From a bacterium (GTDB lineage: Bacteria > Patescibacteriota > Saccharimonadia > CAILAD01 > GCA-016700035), in NCBI GenBank assembly GCA_020854115.1, contig JADZGC010000013.1, forward strand, positions 1 to 40,169: 40,169 bases of DNA, in the 5' to 3' direction. This document shows positions 31,837-40,128 of the stretch, piece by piece. The first letter of the stretch is position 1, and every line of letters starts with the position of its first letter. The notes below the pieces were generated by a model, which made no database searches, was not told where the DNA came from, and saw only the letters and a list, made by a program, of their open reading frames with translations. The position numbers and the translations under genes were made by a program.

Positions 31837-32648
31837 TGCTCGAAGCAATCTTCGTAAAACCGTTCGCAAATATACTGTTCTTACTCTATAACTACATACC
31901 AGGGCATGATTTCGGGATCGCAGTTATCCTGGTGACTGCCGCAATTCGTCTGGCATTGTGGCCGATCCTTGCCCGACAACTTCATTCCCAGCGTAAGCTC
32001 CAAGCATTACAGCCAGAAATTGCGAAGCTTAAAGAACAGGCAGCTGGCGATCGGCAAAAAGAAAGTCAGATGCTTATGGAGCTATATAAGGAGAAAGAAA
32101 TTAATCCACTGGCTTCATGCTTGCCACTACTTATTCAATTTCCCTTTTTGATTGGGCTGTTTGTAGTGTTTTCTAAGAGTTCTGCTGGTATGGCTGGTTT
32201 TGAAGGATACTTATACGAGCCGATAAAAAACCTGAGCTTCATCAAGGAAGTTCTCGCTCAGCCGGTACTATTTCAGGCAAAACTCTTCGGTATTGTAGAT
32301 CTAGCAAGTAGTCAGAATATCATTCTCGCGATCCTGGCTGGTGCATCACAATATTTCCAAGTGAAGCAAATTACACCAAAACAAGTTGATCCAAACGACC
32401 CAACGGCCGCAGCGAACCGCATGATGATGTATATGTTCCCGCTCCTGACCGGATGGATTGGGTATACCACTGTTGCTGCACTTCCTCTCTACTGGGCAGT
32501 CTCAAACGGCGTAAGTATTCTTCAGCAAACTTTGACGGCTTCTGAAGAAATTGAGAAGATGGAGGAAGCACAGGTGGTGACAAAAGTTCGATCGTCGAGC
32601 GATCGGGAAAAAACTACCAAGAAGAAACGTAAAGGGGGCAAGAAGTGA
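31836..32648 (+). CDS. yidC: Membrane protein insertase YidC/Oxa1
   Basis: A 270-residue YidC of the short Gram-positive type without a large periplasmic domain. It has about five membrane segments, with the conserved GIAVILVTAAIRLALWPI, the charged cytoplasmic hairpin (QRKLQALQPEIAKLKEQ...ELYKEKEINPLASCLPLLIQFPFLIGLF), and a lysine-rich tail. The arginine in TAAIRL matches the position of the essential hydrophilic-groove Arg. It ends in a TGA that overlaps the khpB GTG. Confidence 0.95.
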   Translation: MLEAIFVKPFANILFLLYNYIPGHDFGIAVILVTAAIRLALWPILARQLHSQRKLQALQPEIAKLKEQAAGDRQKESQMLMELYKEKEINPLASCLPLLIQFPFLIGLFVVFSKSSAGMAGFEGYLYEPIKNLSFIKEVLAQPVLFQAKLFGIVDLASSQNIILAILAGASQYFQVKQITPKQVDPNDPTAAANRMMMYMFPLLTGWIGYTTVAALPLYWAVSNGVSILQQTLTASEEIEKMEEAQVVTKVRSSSDREKTTKKKRKGGKK

Positions 32649-33115
32649 TCGAAGACGACCATATCGAAGCTGGTAAGAAGGTATTGCATGACATCCTTGA
32701 TGCTATGGGTTTTGATGAATATACCGTCTATGAAGACCAGCTTGAGAGTCGTCGCATTCTATCGGTAGCCGTTGATGACCACGCGCTCCTCATAGGCCGC
32801 AAAGGAGAAAACCTCCAAGCACTTCAGCAGTTGATGAATGCATTATTGAGATCCGACATACACGACGCCCCGTTTATTACTCTTGATGTGTCGAACTACA
32901 AAAAAGATCGCATAGAGAAGATTATGCGTATCGCAGAAGATGCGGCTCATAAAGTCCAGCAGTACGGTAAAGAATTCCAGCTTAAGCCAATGTCGGCTTT
33001 TGAACGTCGTATCGTACACATGGTTCTTGCGGACAAGGATGATCTAGAGACCGAGAGTGTTGGACAAGATCCCCGCCGCAAGGTGATCATTAAACCAAAG
33101 ATTACTGCCCAATAA
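32645..33115 (+). CDS. khpB: RNA-binding protein KhpB/Jag (KH and R3H domains)
   Basis: A 156-residue protein with a type II KH domain (ALLIGRKGENLQALQQLMNALL, the GxxG loop GRKG) and a C-terminal R3H domain (KPMSAFERRIVHMVL). The N-terminal Jag domain is absent or reduced. KhpB binds RNA and affects cell division and wall growth in Gram-positives. It starts at a GTG overlapping the yidC stop and ends 4 nt before convergent vanW. Confidence 0.93.
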   Translation: MIEDDHIEAGKKVLHDILDAMGFDEYTVYEDQLESRRILSVAVDDHALLIGRKGENLQALQQLMNALLRSDIHDAPFITLDVSNYKKDRIEKIMRIAEDAAHKVQQYGKEFQLKPMSAFERRIVHMVLADKDDLETESVGQDPRRKVIIKPKITAQ

Positions 33116-33119
33116 ATAT

Positions 33120-34889
33120 TTAATCTGCCACAGGGAAGTCTAGAGCTGACTTGTAGGTGGTGTAGAACGTATCGGTTTTTACTACCTGGCCGTTGACGAT
33201 TATATCGCGATAGAAGACAGTTCTCGATGGTACATTGGGGTCACTATTGCCATAGATGAAGAATGGTCCGCGCAGATTGCCGCTCTTTTTCTTGGTGCCA
33301 TAAAAGCGGAACTTAAGTGTGGTACCTTGCAGGTCGGTCTGGATTAATATGTGATGATCGGTGTCATTTTTAAACTTAAAGTCTACTTGAGGGTAATAGA
33401 TAGTTGCATCGACACCAGGCACACCATAGGGTGCGGTGTAATATGAGACCGCAAATGAGTGGTTCACTCGCTCGATGATCGGTAGACCCGCGAGTAGGGC
33501 TGCTCGAAATGCGGTTGAGCTGACCTGGCACAAGCCGCCGCCATAGGCACTCTCTTGGCGTCCTTCGAGAATAACACGGCCTTCAGCGTAGCCTTGCTCC
33601 GGACCTACTTCACCCAATAATTCACCAAAGCTAAACACCTCGCCTGGCTTCAGGAGTACTCCTTGGTAACGCGCTGTGCCGACGCGAATATTCTGCAAGC
33701 GATTTCTTGATGATCCAGGAAAATACGTGACGCCCTCAGATAGTAATTCTTTGATCCCCAGGTTATCGATGTTTTCATCGGAAACCTCGGCTTTTGTGAT
33801 TGCGACAACTAAATCAGTGGGGGCGTTTGCTTGAGTCTCAGATAGCGCGGTGCGGATCTTTTGGGCACTTGCACTCATTTCAAGGGCGATGCCATCACGC
33901 GATTGTTGAAAGATAGTTGCTCGATCGCCGCTGATGCTTAGTTTGGCATCGACTGGTGCCTGGTTGATTTGTTGTGCGATCGCCGCAAGGCTCGCCTGTA
34001 TCTTTGTTTCAGAAAAATCAGCTTGGTGTTGTGAGGTGCGGGTTTGTGCGTAAGCCCGATAAAGTAGATCTTCTTTATCGGGTATAACAGCTACACCATC
34101 CACCCAACTTGCGATTTCTTGAGCGCCAAATGACCATGTTTTGTCATTGTATTTTACGACTAATGGTTGTTGCCTGAAGCGTTCAATCGTTGCTCGCTTT
34201 GCGCTCAGATCACCTTCAGTCACGACTGGATTCAGTGAGTATGTAGCAAGCTCGATATCAATTCTATCAAATGTGCGTGCAGCCTCTTGAATTCGCGCTA
34301 CGGTGCGAGGGAGGGAAACTCTTTTTCCAGAAATTCCTGGGGTTATTGAGATGATTGATTCATTGACGACGAGCTGTGGGTCGATCACGGCTGTGTTGTA
34401 TGTATCGATGGTTGACGACAGGGCCTGGGTGATAGCGCCCTCATTGAGGGCAATCATCTCGGTGCTTGGTTGAGACAGACCGATGAGTAGTTTGAACTCA
34501 TCATAGATTTGCTGACCAATCCACCCTTGCCGACCGACACTATATAACTCGTTGATCACGGGCTCGCTTACGTGTGAGAGCCCAAGATCCTTGGCCTTGA
34601 TGCGAATAGGCTGATCGGATGTCGTTCGGATAAGAACCGTCTCGGCGCCTTGATATTTCTCGCTCATGGACGCGATCAGTGTTGATGCCTCGACCTTACT
34701 GAGTCCACCGAGATAGATGCCGTAGGCTTGAGCTCCCGGCAGAATCTTGCCCCGATACGCGAGTCGAATAACTCCGAGCGTAAAGAAGAAACCGAGCACA
34801 AGTACTAATCCAGCAATAATCAACCAGTGACGCCGGTTTGATTCATTGGCATAGGGCAATGCAATAGTGTCTTCGTGAGAGTGCTTCAT
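33120..34889 (-). CDS. VanW-family protein with N-terminal PG-binding-4-like repeats
   Basis: A 589-residue single-pass membrane protein. A helix at about 27-45 is followed by two extracellular domains of the PG_binding_4 type and the VanW domain (about 390-560): LKPGEVFSFGELLGEVGPEQGYAEG, YGGGLCQVSSTAFRAALLAGLPI and HSFAVSYYTAPYGVPGVDATIYYP. VanW occurs in glycopeptide-resistance clusters and in many wall-related proteins; its reaction is unknown. It is probably a peptidoglycan-attached surface factor. A minus-strand TATACT lies about 20 nt before the start. It is convergent to khpB. Confidence 0.9.
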   Translation of the reverse strand: MKHSHEDTIALPYANESNRRHWLIIAGLVLVLGFFFTLGVIRLAYRGKILPGAQAYGIYLGGLSKVEASTLIASMSEKYQGAETVLIRTTSDQPIRIKAKDLGLSHVSEPVINELYSVGRQGWIGQQIYDEFKLLIGLSQPSTEMIALNEGAITQALSSTIDTYNTAVIDPQLVVNESIISITPGISGKRVSLPRTVARIQEAARTFDRIDIELATYSLNPVVTEGDLSAKRATIERFRQQPLVVKYNDKTWSFGAQEIASWVDGVAVIPDKEDLLYRAYAQTRTSQHQADFSETKIQASLAAIAQQINQAPVDAKLSISGDRATIFQQSRDGIALEMSASAQKIRTALSETQANAPTDLVVAITKAEVSDENIDNLGIKELLSEGVTYFPGSSRNRLQNIRVGTARYQGVLLKPGEVFSFGELLGEVGPEQGYAEGRVILEGRQESAYGGGLCQVSSTAFRAALLAGLPIIERVNHSFAVSYYTAPYGVPGVDATIYYPQVDFKFKNDTDHHILIQTDLQGTTLKFRFYGTKKKSGNLRGPFFIYGNSDPNVPSRTVFYRDIIVNGQVVKTDTFYTTYKSALDFPVAD

Positions 34890-34939
34890 GTGGGGGTCTC
34901 TTCATCTAAAGTATAGCGAGTTTTTGGCTATAGGACGAA

Positions 34940-34981
34940 CAAAATAAAAAAATAGGACCCTCATTAATTACGAAGGCCCTA
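34940..34981 (-). terminator. Terminator after the LGFP-CHAP gene
   Basis: On the minus strand a 10-bp stem (34953-34962 with 34972-34981, two G-T pairs) is followed by a long T-rich run. It lies 28 nt after the LGFP-CHAP stop. Confidence 0.8.
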
Positions 34982-35008
34982 ATAATGATTTATGGACCGG
35001 TCAGTATC

Positions 35009-36019
35009 CTATCGAGGCCAAGCTCCGTCGAATCTTGCCCACCCAAGGTATGCATTCTTGAGTCCGGTCACACTATGCTGCCAGACTGGCAGGCGTTGGC
35101 CGTTAAATCCTTGCGTTGAGATGACCTGTCCGTTTCCGATCGATAGCCCAACGTGTCCGGAATAAAACACGAACACCCCGGCCGGCGGGTTGGTATCGGT
35201 GTGAATCTGGCCACGCGCCAAACGAAATGCGTAGTGTTCGTCTGATGACCAGGCTCGACCACGCGTTCCAAAGGCGACTTCTACGAAGCCTTCACAGTAG
35301 CCCGACCAGGGTCGACCAAACTGGTCGCTCCAAGTTGGGTCCGGGGAGTTTTTCTCGGCGATCACCCAGCCAACGGCTGCCTGCTCTCGGGGTGTCATAA
35401 GCTGAAGTGGCCGCACGCCTTGATCGCTGCGCCAGGTAAGTGACCCGCCCTCGAAGTCCTGGCGCACGAATGAGTTCCAATGGTATTCGTCGCTCTTCGG
35501 ATAGCCGAGATAGCTACCGGGGCCGCCAATCGAGATGTAGTAGCCACGCATACCATGGTGCACACTGTAGGTCTGTCCGACTCGATCTCCTCGCATGAGA
35601 AATGTCGGCCCCCACCAGCCGCCATCGAAGTCTTGATTCCAGCCAGCGCCCCAACGATACGACTCGTTTTGTGGGTAACCTACCTGGTTGCTGCCGACGC
35701 GCGCCACATACCACCAGCGCGTGTTGATCACAGAGTAAACGCGATGTGTCTGGCACCCTGGGGACATGAGTGCGGCATCGATGTACTTGCCGCCACCAAA
35801 GTCCTGGATACAGCCACTGTTCCATCTATGCACGGCATTCTCAGGGTAGCCGATTGCTGCTGCACCTCCGATGCGATTGTAGGCATCAACCCAGGGTTGC
35901 GCCCAAGAATTCTCGCCGATCTCACTTGCAGAAGCAACTTGTGGGGTCATGACGCTGCTGAAGACCACGCCGAGAACGACTACTAACAGCCAGCCTCGGC
36001 TCACCCTCCGGAATTTCAT
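35009..36019 (-). CDS. Secreted LGFP-repeat, CHAP/NlpC-P60-type cell-wall hydrolase
   Basis: A 336-residue exported protein. A signal peptide (to about SVMTPQVASA) is followed by three LGFP-type repeats, seen as IGYPENAVHRWNSGCIQDFGGG, VGYPQNESYRWGAGWNQDFDGG and LGYPKSDEYHWNSFVRQDFEGG. The C-terminal domain (about 215-336) is a CHAP or NlpC/P60-like peptidase with Cys242 in GYCEGFVEV and His289 in GHVGLSIG. LGFP repeats are known from Corynebacteriales wall proteins, where they bind the arabinogalactan-mycolate envelope. The protein may therefore bind or digest an actinobacterial host wall, or have come from such a host. The ATG at 36019 has AAAGG 9 nt upstream; a GTG at 36028 is possible. 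It is divergent from the GT4 gene. Confidence 0.88.
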   Translation of the reverse strand: MKFRRVSRGWLLVVVLGVVFSSVMTPQVASASEIGENSWAQPWVDAYNRIGGAAAIGYPENAVHRWNSGCIQDFGGGKYIDAALMSPGCQTHRVYSVINTRWWYVARVGSNQVGYPQNESYRWGAGWNQDFDGGWWGPTFLMRGDRVGQTYSVHHGMRGYYISIGGPGSYLGYPKSDEYHWNSFVRQDFEGGSLTWRSDQGVRPLQLMTPREQAAVGWVIAEKNSPDPTWSDQFGRPWSGYCEGFVEVAFGTRGRAWSSDEHYAFRLARGQIHTDTNPPAGVFVFYSGHVGLSIGNGQVISTQGFNGQRLPVWQHSVTGLKNAYLGWARFDGAWPR

Positions 36020-36125
36020 AAGGTACACCTTTCGAGAAACGAATAGGAATCATTTGCATCCTAGACACTTGTAGCGAATGGCGCAAGCACAGCTGAATTC
36101 AAGCCGCTCCATGCTTGTCTTCAGG

Positions 36126-36131
36126 TATAAT
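36126..36131 (+). promoter_or_regulatory. Leaderless -10 box of the GT4 gene
   Basis: TATAAT ends 6 nt before the ATG at 36138, so transcription would begin at or beside the start codon. No Shine-Dalgarno lies in between. Confidence 0.6.
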
Positions 36132-36137
36132 GGTGGC

Positions 36138-37298
36138 ATGGCTAGAATCGTTGTTGATGCTCGCTGGCTCAAGCAAACCGGCATAGGGCGATATATAGAA
36201 AACATACTGATCGAACTTGTTGCATTGAAGTCGGGTCATGAATTCGTCTTACTCTTGCGTGAAGAAGATGTCGCTGTGCTACCGAAACAATTACGTGAGT
36301 TAGAGTACAAGATCACAAGCGTTGGCTGGTATACGCCCCAAGAACAGATAGTCTTACCGCTCATCCTGAATGAGCTCAAGCCCGACTTAGTGCACTTCGC
36401 AAACTTTAATATTCCATTGCAGTACTACAAGCCCTTTGTCGTAACGATTCACGATCTTACTATGCTGCGTTTCAAGAATATCCGAGGGGGATTGTTGGCC
36501 CCGTTTACATATACCTTGAAAGATGTTGTGATGCGTCATGTACTCAAAACGGCGGCAAAGCGGAGTAAGATACTCTTCACACCGAGTAAATTTGTCATGG
36601 ATGACGTAGTCCAGCGATATCGTGTACCGGCAGACAAGGTAATGGTCACATATAATGCGGCCGATATCCCTATGAAGGATGGTACGGTGAATCTTAAAAA
36701 AATGGGCATTCACAAGCCTTTCATTCTCCATGTCGGAAATGCCTATCCGCACAAAAATATTGCTCGCTTGATCGAGGCACTACCACATATCAATCAAGGA
36801 AGAAGTAAGCCTGTTCAGCTCGTTATTGCTGGAAAAAAAGACGACTTTCATAATGCTCTCGAAAAACAAGTTGTGAAACAAAAGATGCAGCAGGATGTGG
36901 TCTTTACTGATCGGGTGAGTGACGAAGAGTTGGTGGGACTCTATCGGGCGGCCAAGTTGTATGCATTACCTTCATTGTCCGAAGGATTTGGCATCCCAGG
37001 GCTTGAAGCAATGAGTTACGGGTTGCCGGTAGTGAGTTCGGATGCTTCGTGTATGCCGGAGATTTATGGTGATGCCGCGGCATACTTCGATGGACGCAAT
37101 GTCGAACAAATGGCTCGTGTGTTGAGCGAAGTGCTTGATGATCCAAAAAAGCAAGCGACCTTAATTAGACACGGAGCAGCTTGCGTGAAGCGTTATAGCT
37201 GGAAGGACTCAGCAGAAGTTGTTCTGCGGGGATATGAACAGGCACTTAAGGCGTCCAAACAATCACACCCCATCAATCGGCTGCTTGGCAGGCAATAG
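36138..37298 (+). CDS. GT4-family glycosyltransferase
   Basis: A 386-residue GT-B fold glycosyltransferase. The N-terminus MARIVVDARWLKQTGIGRYIENI holds the acceptor-side glycine loop. The C-terminal half has FILHVGNAYPHKNIARLIEALP and the sugar-nucleotide site PSLSEGFGIPGLEAMSYGLPVVSSDASCMPEI (E-x7-E). Such enzymes transfer hexoses from NDP-sugars in capsule, glycolipid or glycoprotein assembly. Specificity cannot be read here. The ATG at 36138 rather than 36078 is supported by the leaderless promoter at 36126 and by the conserved N-terminus. It ends 2 nt from the convergent glycoside-hydrolase-like gene. Confidence 0.93.
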   Translation: MARIVVDARWLKQTGIGRYIENILIELVALKSGHEFVLLLREEDVAVLPKQLRELEYKITSVGWYTPQEQIVLPLILNELKPDLVHFANFNIPLQYYKPFVVTIHDLTMLRFKNIRGGLLAPFTYTLKDVVMRHVLKTAAKRSKILFTPSKFVMDDVVQRYRVPADKVMVTYNAADIPMKDGTVNLKKMGIHKPFILHVGNAYPHKNIARLIEALPHINQGRSKPVQLVIAGKKDDFHNALEKQVVKQKMQQDVVFTDRVSDEELVGLYRAAKLYALPSLSEGFGIPGLEAMSYGLPVVSSDASCMPEIYGDAAAYFDGRNVEQMARVLSEVLDDPKKQATLIRHGAACVKRYSWKDSAEVVLRGYEQALKASKQSHPINRLLGRQ

Positions 37299-37300
37299 CG

Positions 37301-38386
37301 TTATTTTTCGAGTGAACTTATATAGTTCCAGTACTCGGTGTGACCCTGGAGCTTCATGGCGTACCACCACTCCGCACCCCAGAGGTCAAAGCGCTTGATA
37401 TTTGTCTCGCGAGCGTAGAGTATATTGTCCTGAAGCTTTGTTAGGCTCATTGATTTTTGTGCTTCTTCGTGTGAGATATGTTCATTACCGCGAGGCCCCC
37501 ATGCTTCCGCCTGGAGCTCGTGGATGGTTACGGCAGTTCTTGGATGGAGGTATTCGACAATAGCTGCCTTCCACCAATTGTATATGCCGCGTTGTGGGTA
37601 AACATAATAGCCAAAAGTACCATTCCAGACTGTGCGATACATAGAGAAGCCATAGTATTCGGTCATTGGTCCAATGATTGGCCACCCCCATTGATTTGAT
37701 TGGGTGAGCATTATTGGTGTTGTCTGATCGATCAATCGCACTGTCGCGAGCTCTCTGCGCAGTGCTTGTGTGGTCAGATTCTGAGTCGGGCATTCACCGA
37801 AGGAGTGGAGAAGAAACTCATTCTCTAGTTGCCAGGCTTCGAGGGCTGGATGATCTTTGTAGCGCTCCACAACTACGGCGAGCATTTTGTTGGCTCGCTC
37901 GGCGACGAGATCTGCGTTATTGCGATCAAGCCAGGAAGGATAGTAGCATTCGGGTACACGGATAAGCTTCTGGCCAATCACAAGTTTGACTTTTGCGTTG
38001 CGTTTCGCAGCTTCATCGAGCATCCAGTCTACTTCTGCAAAGTTGTACTGATCAGGCTGAGGCTCTATCTGATCCCAATATGCTGGCAGGCGAAGGTGCT
38101 TGAATTGTAGTTCATCCAGGACTGCTACATAGGCTGCGCGCCAATCCATACCGTAGCGTTCGGCTTGGTAGGGTGAGAAGCTTACGCCGATTACTTCTGG
38201 TTGATTTCGATGCCTCAGGAAGAATCCGGCCATTAATATTGCGCTGACCGTGAGAAGTGCGGCGACTATGATACCAAGCTGTGTAAGTCTGGTTCGCCAG
38301 CTCGCTCGCCTCTTGCTTGGTGCGCGTTCGGTTGCTAGGTCTGGCTGTGGCTGGTGCTTGTGTCTAGTGATGGGTGTGTTGGGCAT
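37301..38386 (-). CDS. Membrane-anchored GH-A clan (cellulase-like) glycoside hydrolase
   Basis: A 361-residue protein. After a basic cytoplasmic N-terminus and one membrane helix (about 33-53), the body looks like a TIM-barrel glycosidase: FKHLRLPAYWDQIEPQPDQYNFAEVDWMLDEA, AKVKLVIGQK, and WQLENEF (probable acid/base Glu after Asn, as in GH-A). A later HELQAEAWGP supplies a candidate nucleophile Glu. The exact GH family is not clear. It would cut polysaccharide outside the cell. Its start overlaps the end of the upstream hydrolase gene by 23 nt, so the two are co-expressed. Confidence 0.75.
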   Translation of the reverse strand: MPNTPITRHKHQPQPDLATERAPSKRRASWRTRLTQLGIIVAALLTVSAILMAGFFLRHRNQPEVIGVSFSPYQAERYGMDWRAAYVAVLDELQFKHLRLPAYWDQIEPQPDQYNFAEVDWMLDEAAKRNAKVKLVIGQKLIRVPECYYPSWLDRNNADLVAERANKMLAVVVERYKDHPALEAWQLENEFLLHSFGECPTQNLTTQALRRELATVRLIDQTTPIMLTQSNQWGWPIIGPMTEYYGFSMYRTVWNGTFGYYVYPQRGIYNWWKAAIVEYLHPRTAVTIHELQAEAWGPRGNEHISHEEAQKSMSLTKLQDNILYARETNIKRFDLWGAEWWYAMKLQGHTEYWNYISSLEK

Positions 38387-39425
38387 AATTCTTGGTCGAG
38401 AGTTCTATGATCACTGGATAAGACAATGTTGTATTTGCCCCGACTTGCAGCGGGTCAATGAGGTCGTGATTTAAGTTCTCACTCTTCGGAAAACGATAAG
38501 CAGATACGTCTACTCCATTATTGCGCCATTGGCGAGCCAGCGCATCGGTCGTATCATTGTTGACCGCGGCATCATTCTCATTTGTAATGACGACGACATG
38601 CGTAGATCGTGGGTTGCGTCCTTTTTCGAAGAGTGCCTCGGTGATACGCAGGTACTGTCCGACCGGCTGTGATTGCCAGCCAAAATAGGCACTGGTTGGA
38701 CCATCAAGATTCTTCTGTTTGTCGCTCCACCATACAAACTGATTTGGAATACTGAGGAGCGCTCCGGTTACGAGACGAGTAAGTGGGGCGGGTACTCCTG
38801 TCGGTGTAAATATTGGATCAATGATGATGGCTTGATGTATGTCATCGCGCTCGGTGACGACATAGGCAGCTTCATTGGCGCCAGCTGACAGCCCCATGAT
38901 GTCGATATCCTCACCCAGACCCGCTGCGATGTCGATTGAGTGATTTAGGTCGCGCAGCGTATCTTCAGCAGTCAGGCGAGAGAAGGTTGGTGCCATGCGA
39001 TCGCGCATGCCATGCTCAGGTACGCGGGTGATGAGGACAGCATAGCCCATGTCGTGATATATTTTTGCAAGCTCATCAAATTGGCGTGGGCAATTTGTAA
39101 GACCGTGACGAATGACGAGTACACGCTCGACTCGGGCCGGCTGCTTGAGGTATCGGTAACTGCAGTCTGGATTTAGGTCGCGATTGGTCTTATCTGCTGC
39201 AACCAGCGCTTCAGCAGCCTGGTCGGCCAGGACATAATCGTCATAGGGATTGTAGATAGACGAGAGTGACGCGGTATTGAGTGGGCGTAGCTGACACCAG
39301 ACAAGGAATACTAGTAGTAGGAGAAGTAGTATAGCGGCGATGGCCCCAGCTACTTTGAGCATCTGACGTTTTTTGTCTTGGCGAACTACTGTCTTGGTTC
39401 GGGATGGTTTCTTAGCCTTAGTCAT
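38364..39425 (-). CDS. Membrane-anchored alpha/beta hydrolase
   Basis: A 353-residue protein. A lysine-rich start and one membrane helix (about 25-45) precede an alpha/beta hydrolase domain: VLVIRHGLTNCPRQFDELA (oxyanion loop), VPEHGMRDR, and the nucleophile elbow DIMGLSAGANEA (G-x-S-x-G). A late Asp (TNENDAAV) and His (ENLNHDL) complete the likely triad. It may be an esterase, lipase or acyltransferase facing outward. A minus-strand TATACT box (39436-39441) is 10 nt from the start, so the mRNA is nearly leaderless. It is the first gene of a two-gene unit with the GH-like protein. Confidence 0.85.
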   Translation of the reverse strand: MTKAKKPSRTKTVVRQDKKRQMLKVAGAIAAILLLLLLVFLVWCQLRPLNTASLSSIYNPYDDYVLADQAAEALVAADKTNRDLNPDCSYRYLKQPARVERVLVIRHGLTNCPRQFDELAKIYHDMGYAVLITRVPEHGMRDRMAPTFSRLTAEDTLRDLNHSIDIAAGLGEDIDIMGLSAGANEAAYVVTERDDIHQAIIIDPIFTPTGVPAPLTRLVTGALLSIPNQFVWWSDKQKNLDGPTSAYFGWQSQPVGQYLRITEALFEKGRNPRSTHVVVITNENDAAVNNDTTDALARQWRNNGVDVSAYRFPKSENLNHDLIDPLQVGANTTLSYPVIIELSTKNYAQHTHH

Positions 39426-39473
39426 AACTAGTATTAGTATAGCAGTTTGTGGGGTGCGCTGAAGTCATCAGGA

Positions 39474-39503
39474 TTGACGCCCTATCTGGTATAAGGGTAT
39501 AAT
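39474..39503 (+). promoter_or_regulatory. tRNA-Asn promoter
   Basis: TTGACG (39474-39479), an 18-bp spacer and TATAAT (39498-39503). The tRNA begins 44 nt further on, so the precursor has a roughly 37-nt 5' leader. Confidence 0.75.
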
Positions 39504-39581
39504 TGCGTGGTCTTTTGGCGAATGCGCCCGAAGAAGTAAATACATAATCCGGGGTAGCTCAGCGGTAGAGCAGTTGGCTGT

Positions 39582-40128
39582 ACGATACACCACTGGTATA
39601 CAGTAATATGTATGCCAGATCGTCGAACATATGCAGATCGTGCTGATTATTTGAAGCAAGCTGTGTCGAAGCGTCGAAAGACAATTCGCTCAAGACTCAT
39701 TCAATATAAAGGCGGTAAATGTTCTCGCTGTGGATATGATAGATGTATAGAGGCCCTAGAATTGCATCACAGAGATTCTTCAAAGAAAGACTTCGGGCTT
39801 TTAGCTCATGGGCTTACGCGTGCGTGGGAAAAAGTAAAAGCCGAAGCAGACAAATGTGATCTTCTCTGTGCTAATTGCCATCGTGAAATCCATAGCAAAG
39901 TGCAGCCTACTTGAGTACTCAAGTAGTGAACATAGGGTTAATTGCGGGAAGCCTAAACTTGCTAATGTAGGTATGGTAATCCGCAGCCAAGCCGAGGGTG
40001 GGATAAAGGTCTTCGGAAGGTTCAGAGACTAGAAGGTGAGCCCAACAATAATCCTTCAAACAGCGCCCTACATCCGTTTTATCGGATGATGAGATAGTCC
40101 ACTCTTACGCGAAAGCGCGAGGTAGGTG
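39582..40128 (+). ncRNA. Self-splicing group I intron in tRNA-Asn
   Basis: A 547-nt intron ending in G, as group I introns do. P1 is clear: exon GGCTGT (39576-39581) pairs with the guide GCAGCC (39902-39907), ending in the required U-G wobble at the 5' splice site. P3 is GGGTT with AGCCC. P4 is TGCGG with CCGCA. P7 is GACTA (40027-40031) with TAGTC (40095-40099), inside the conserved TTCAGAGACTAGA and GAGATAGTCC blocks. A GAAA-capped hairpin (about 40108-40117) fits P9. The order resembles the compact tRNA introns of Azoarcus and cyanobacteria (IC3-like). The HNH ORF occupies the P1 loop. A perfect 20-nt palindrome at 39907-39926 is probably P2. Confidence 0.93.
39612..39914 (+). CDS. Intron-encoded HNH homing endonuclease
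   Basis: A 100-residue HNH nuclease. After a basic helical N-terminus come the zinc knuckle C37SRC40, the ELHHRD core (His52-His53) and C86ANC89HREIH, the usual HNH layout with two CxxC pairs. Such enzymes cut intronless alleles so that the intron is copied in by repair. The ORF lies inside the P1 loop. Its codons 97-99 (Val-Gln-Pro) include the internal guide sequence, and its TGA lies in the following palindrome, so protein and ribozyme share bases. No good ribosome site is visible. Confidence 0.92.
   Translation: MPDRRTYADRADYLKQAVSKRRKTIRSRLIQYKGGKCSRCGYDRCIEALELHHRDSSKKDFGLLAHGLTRAWEKVKAEADKCDLLCANCHREIHSKVQPT

Noticed and set aside
35480-35986. Plus-strand 168-codon ORF antisense to the LGFP-CHAP gene
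   Set aside because: It is a shadow of a GC-rich coding region; the minus strand has a signal peptide, repeats and catalytic residues.
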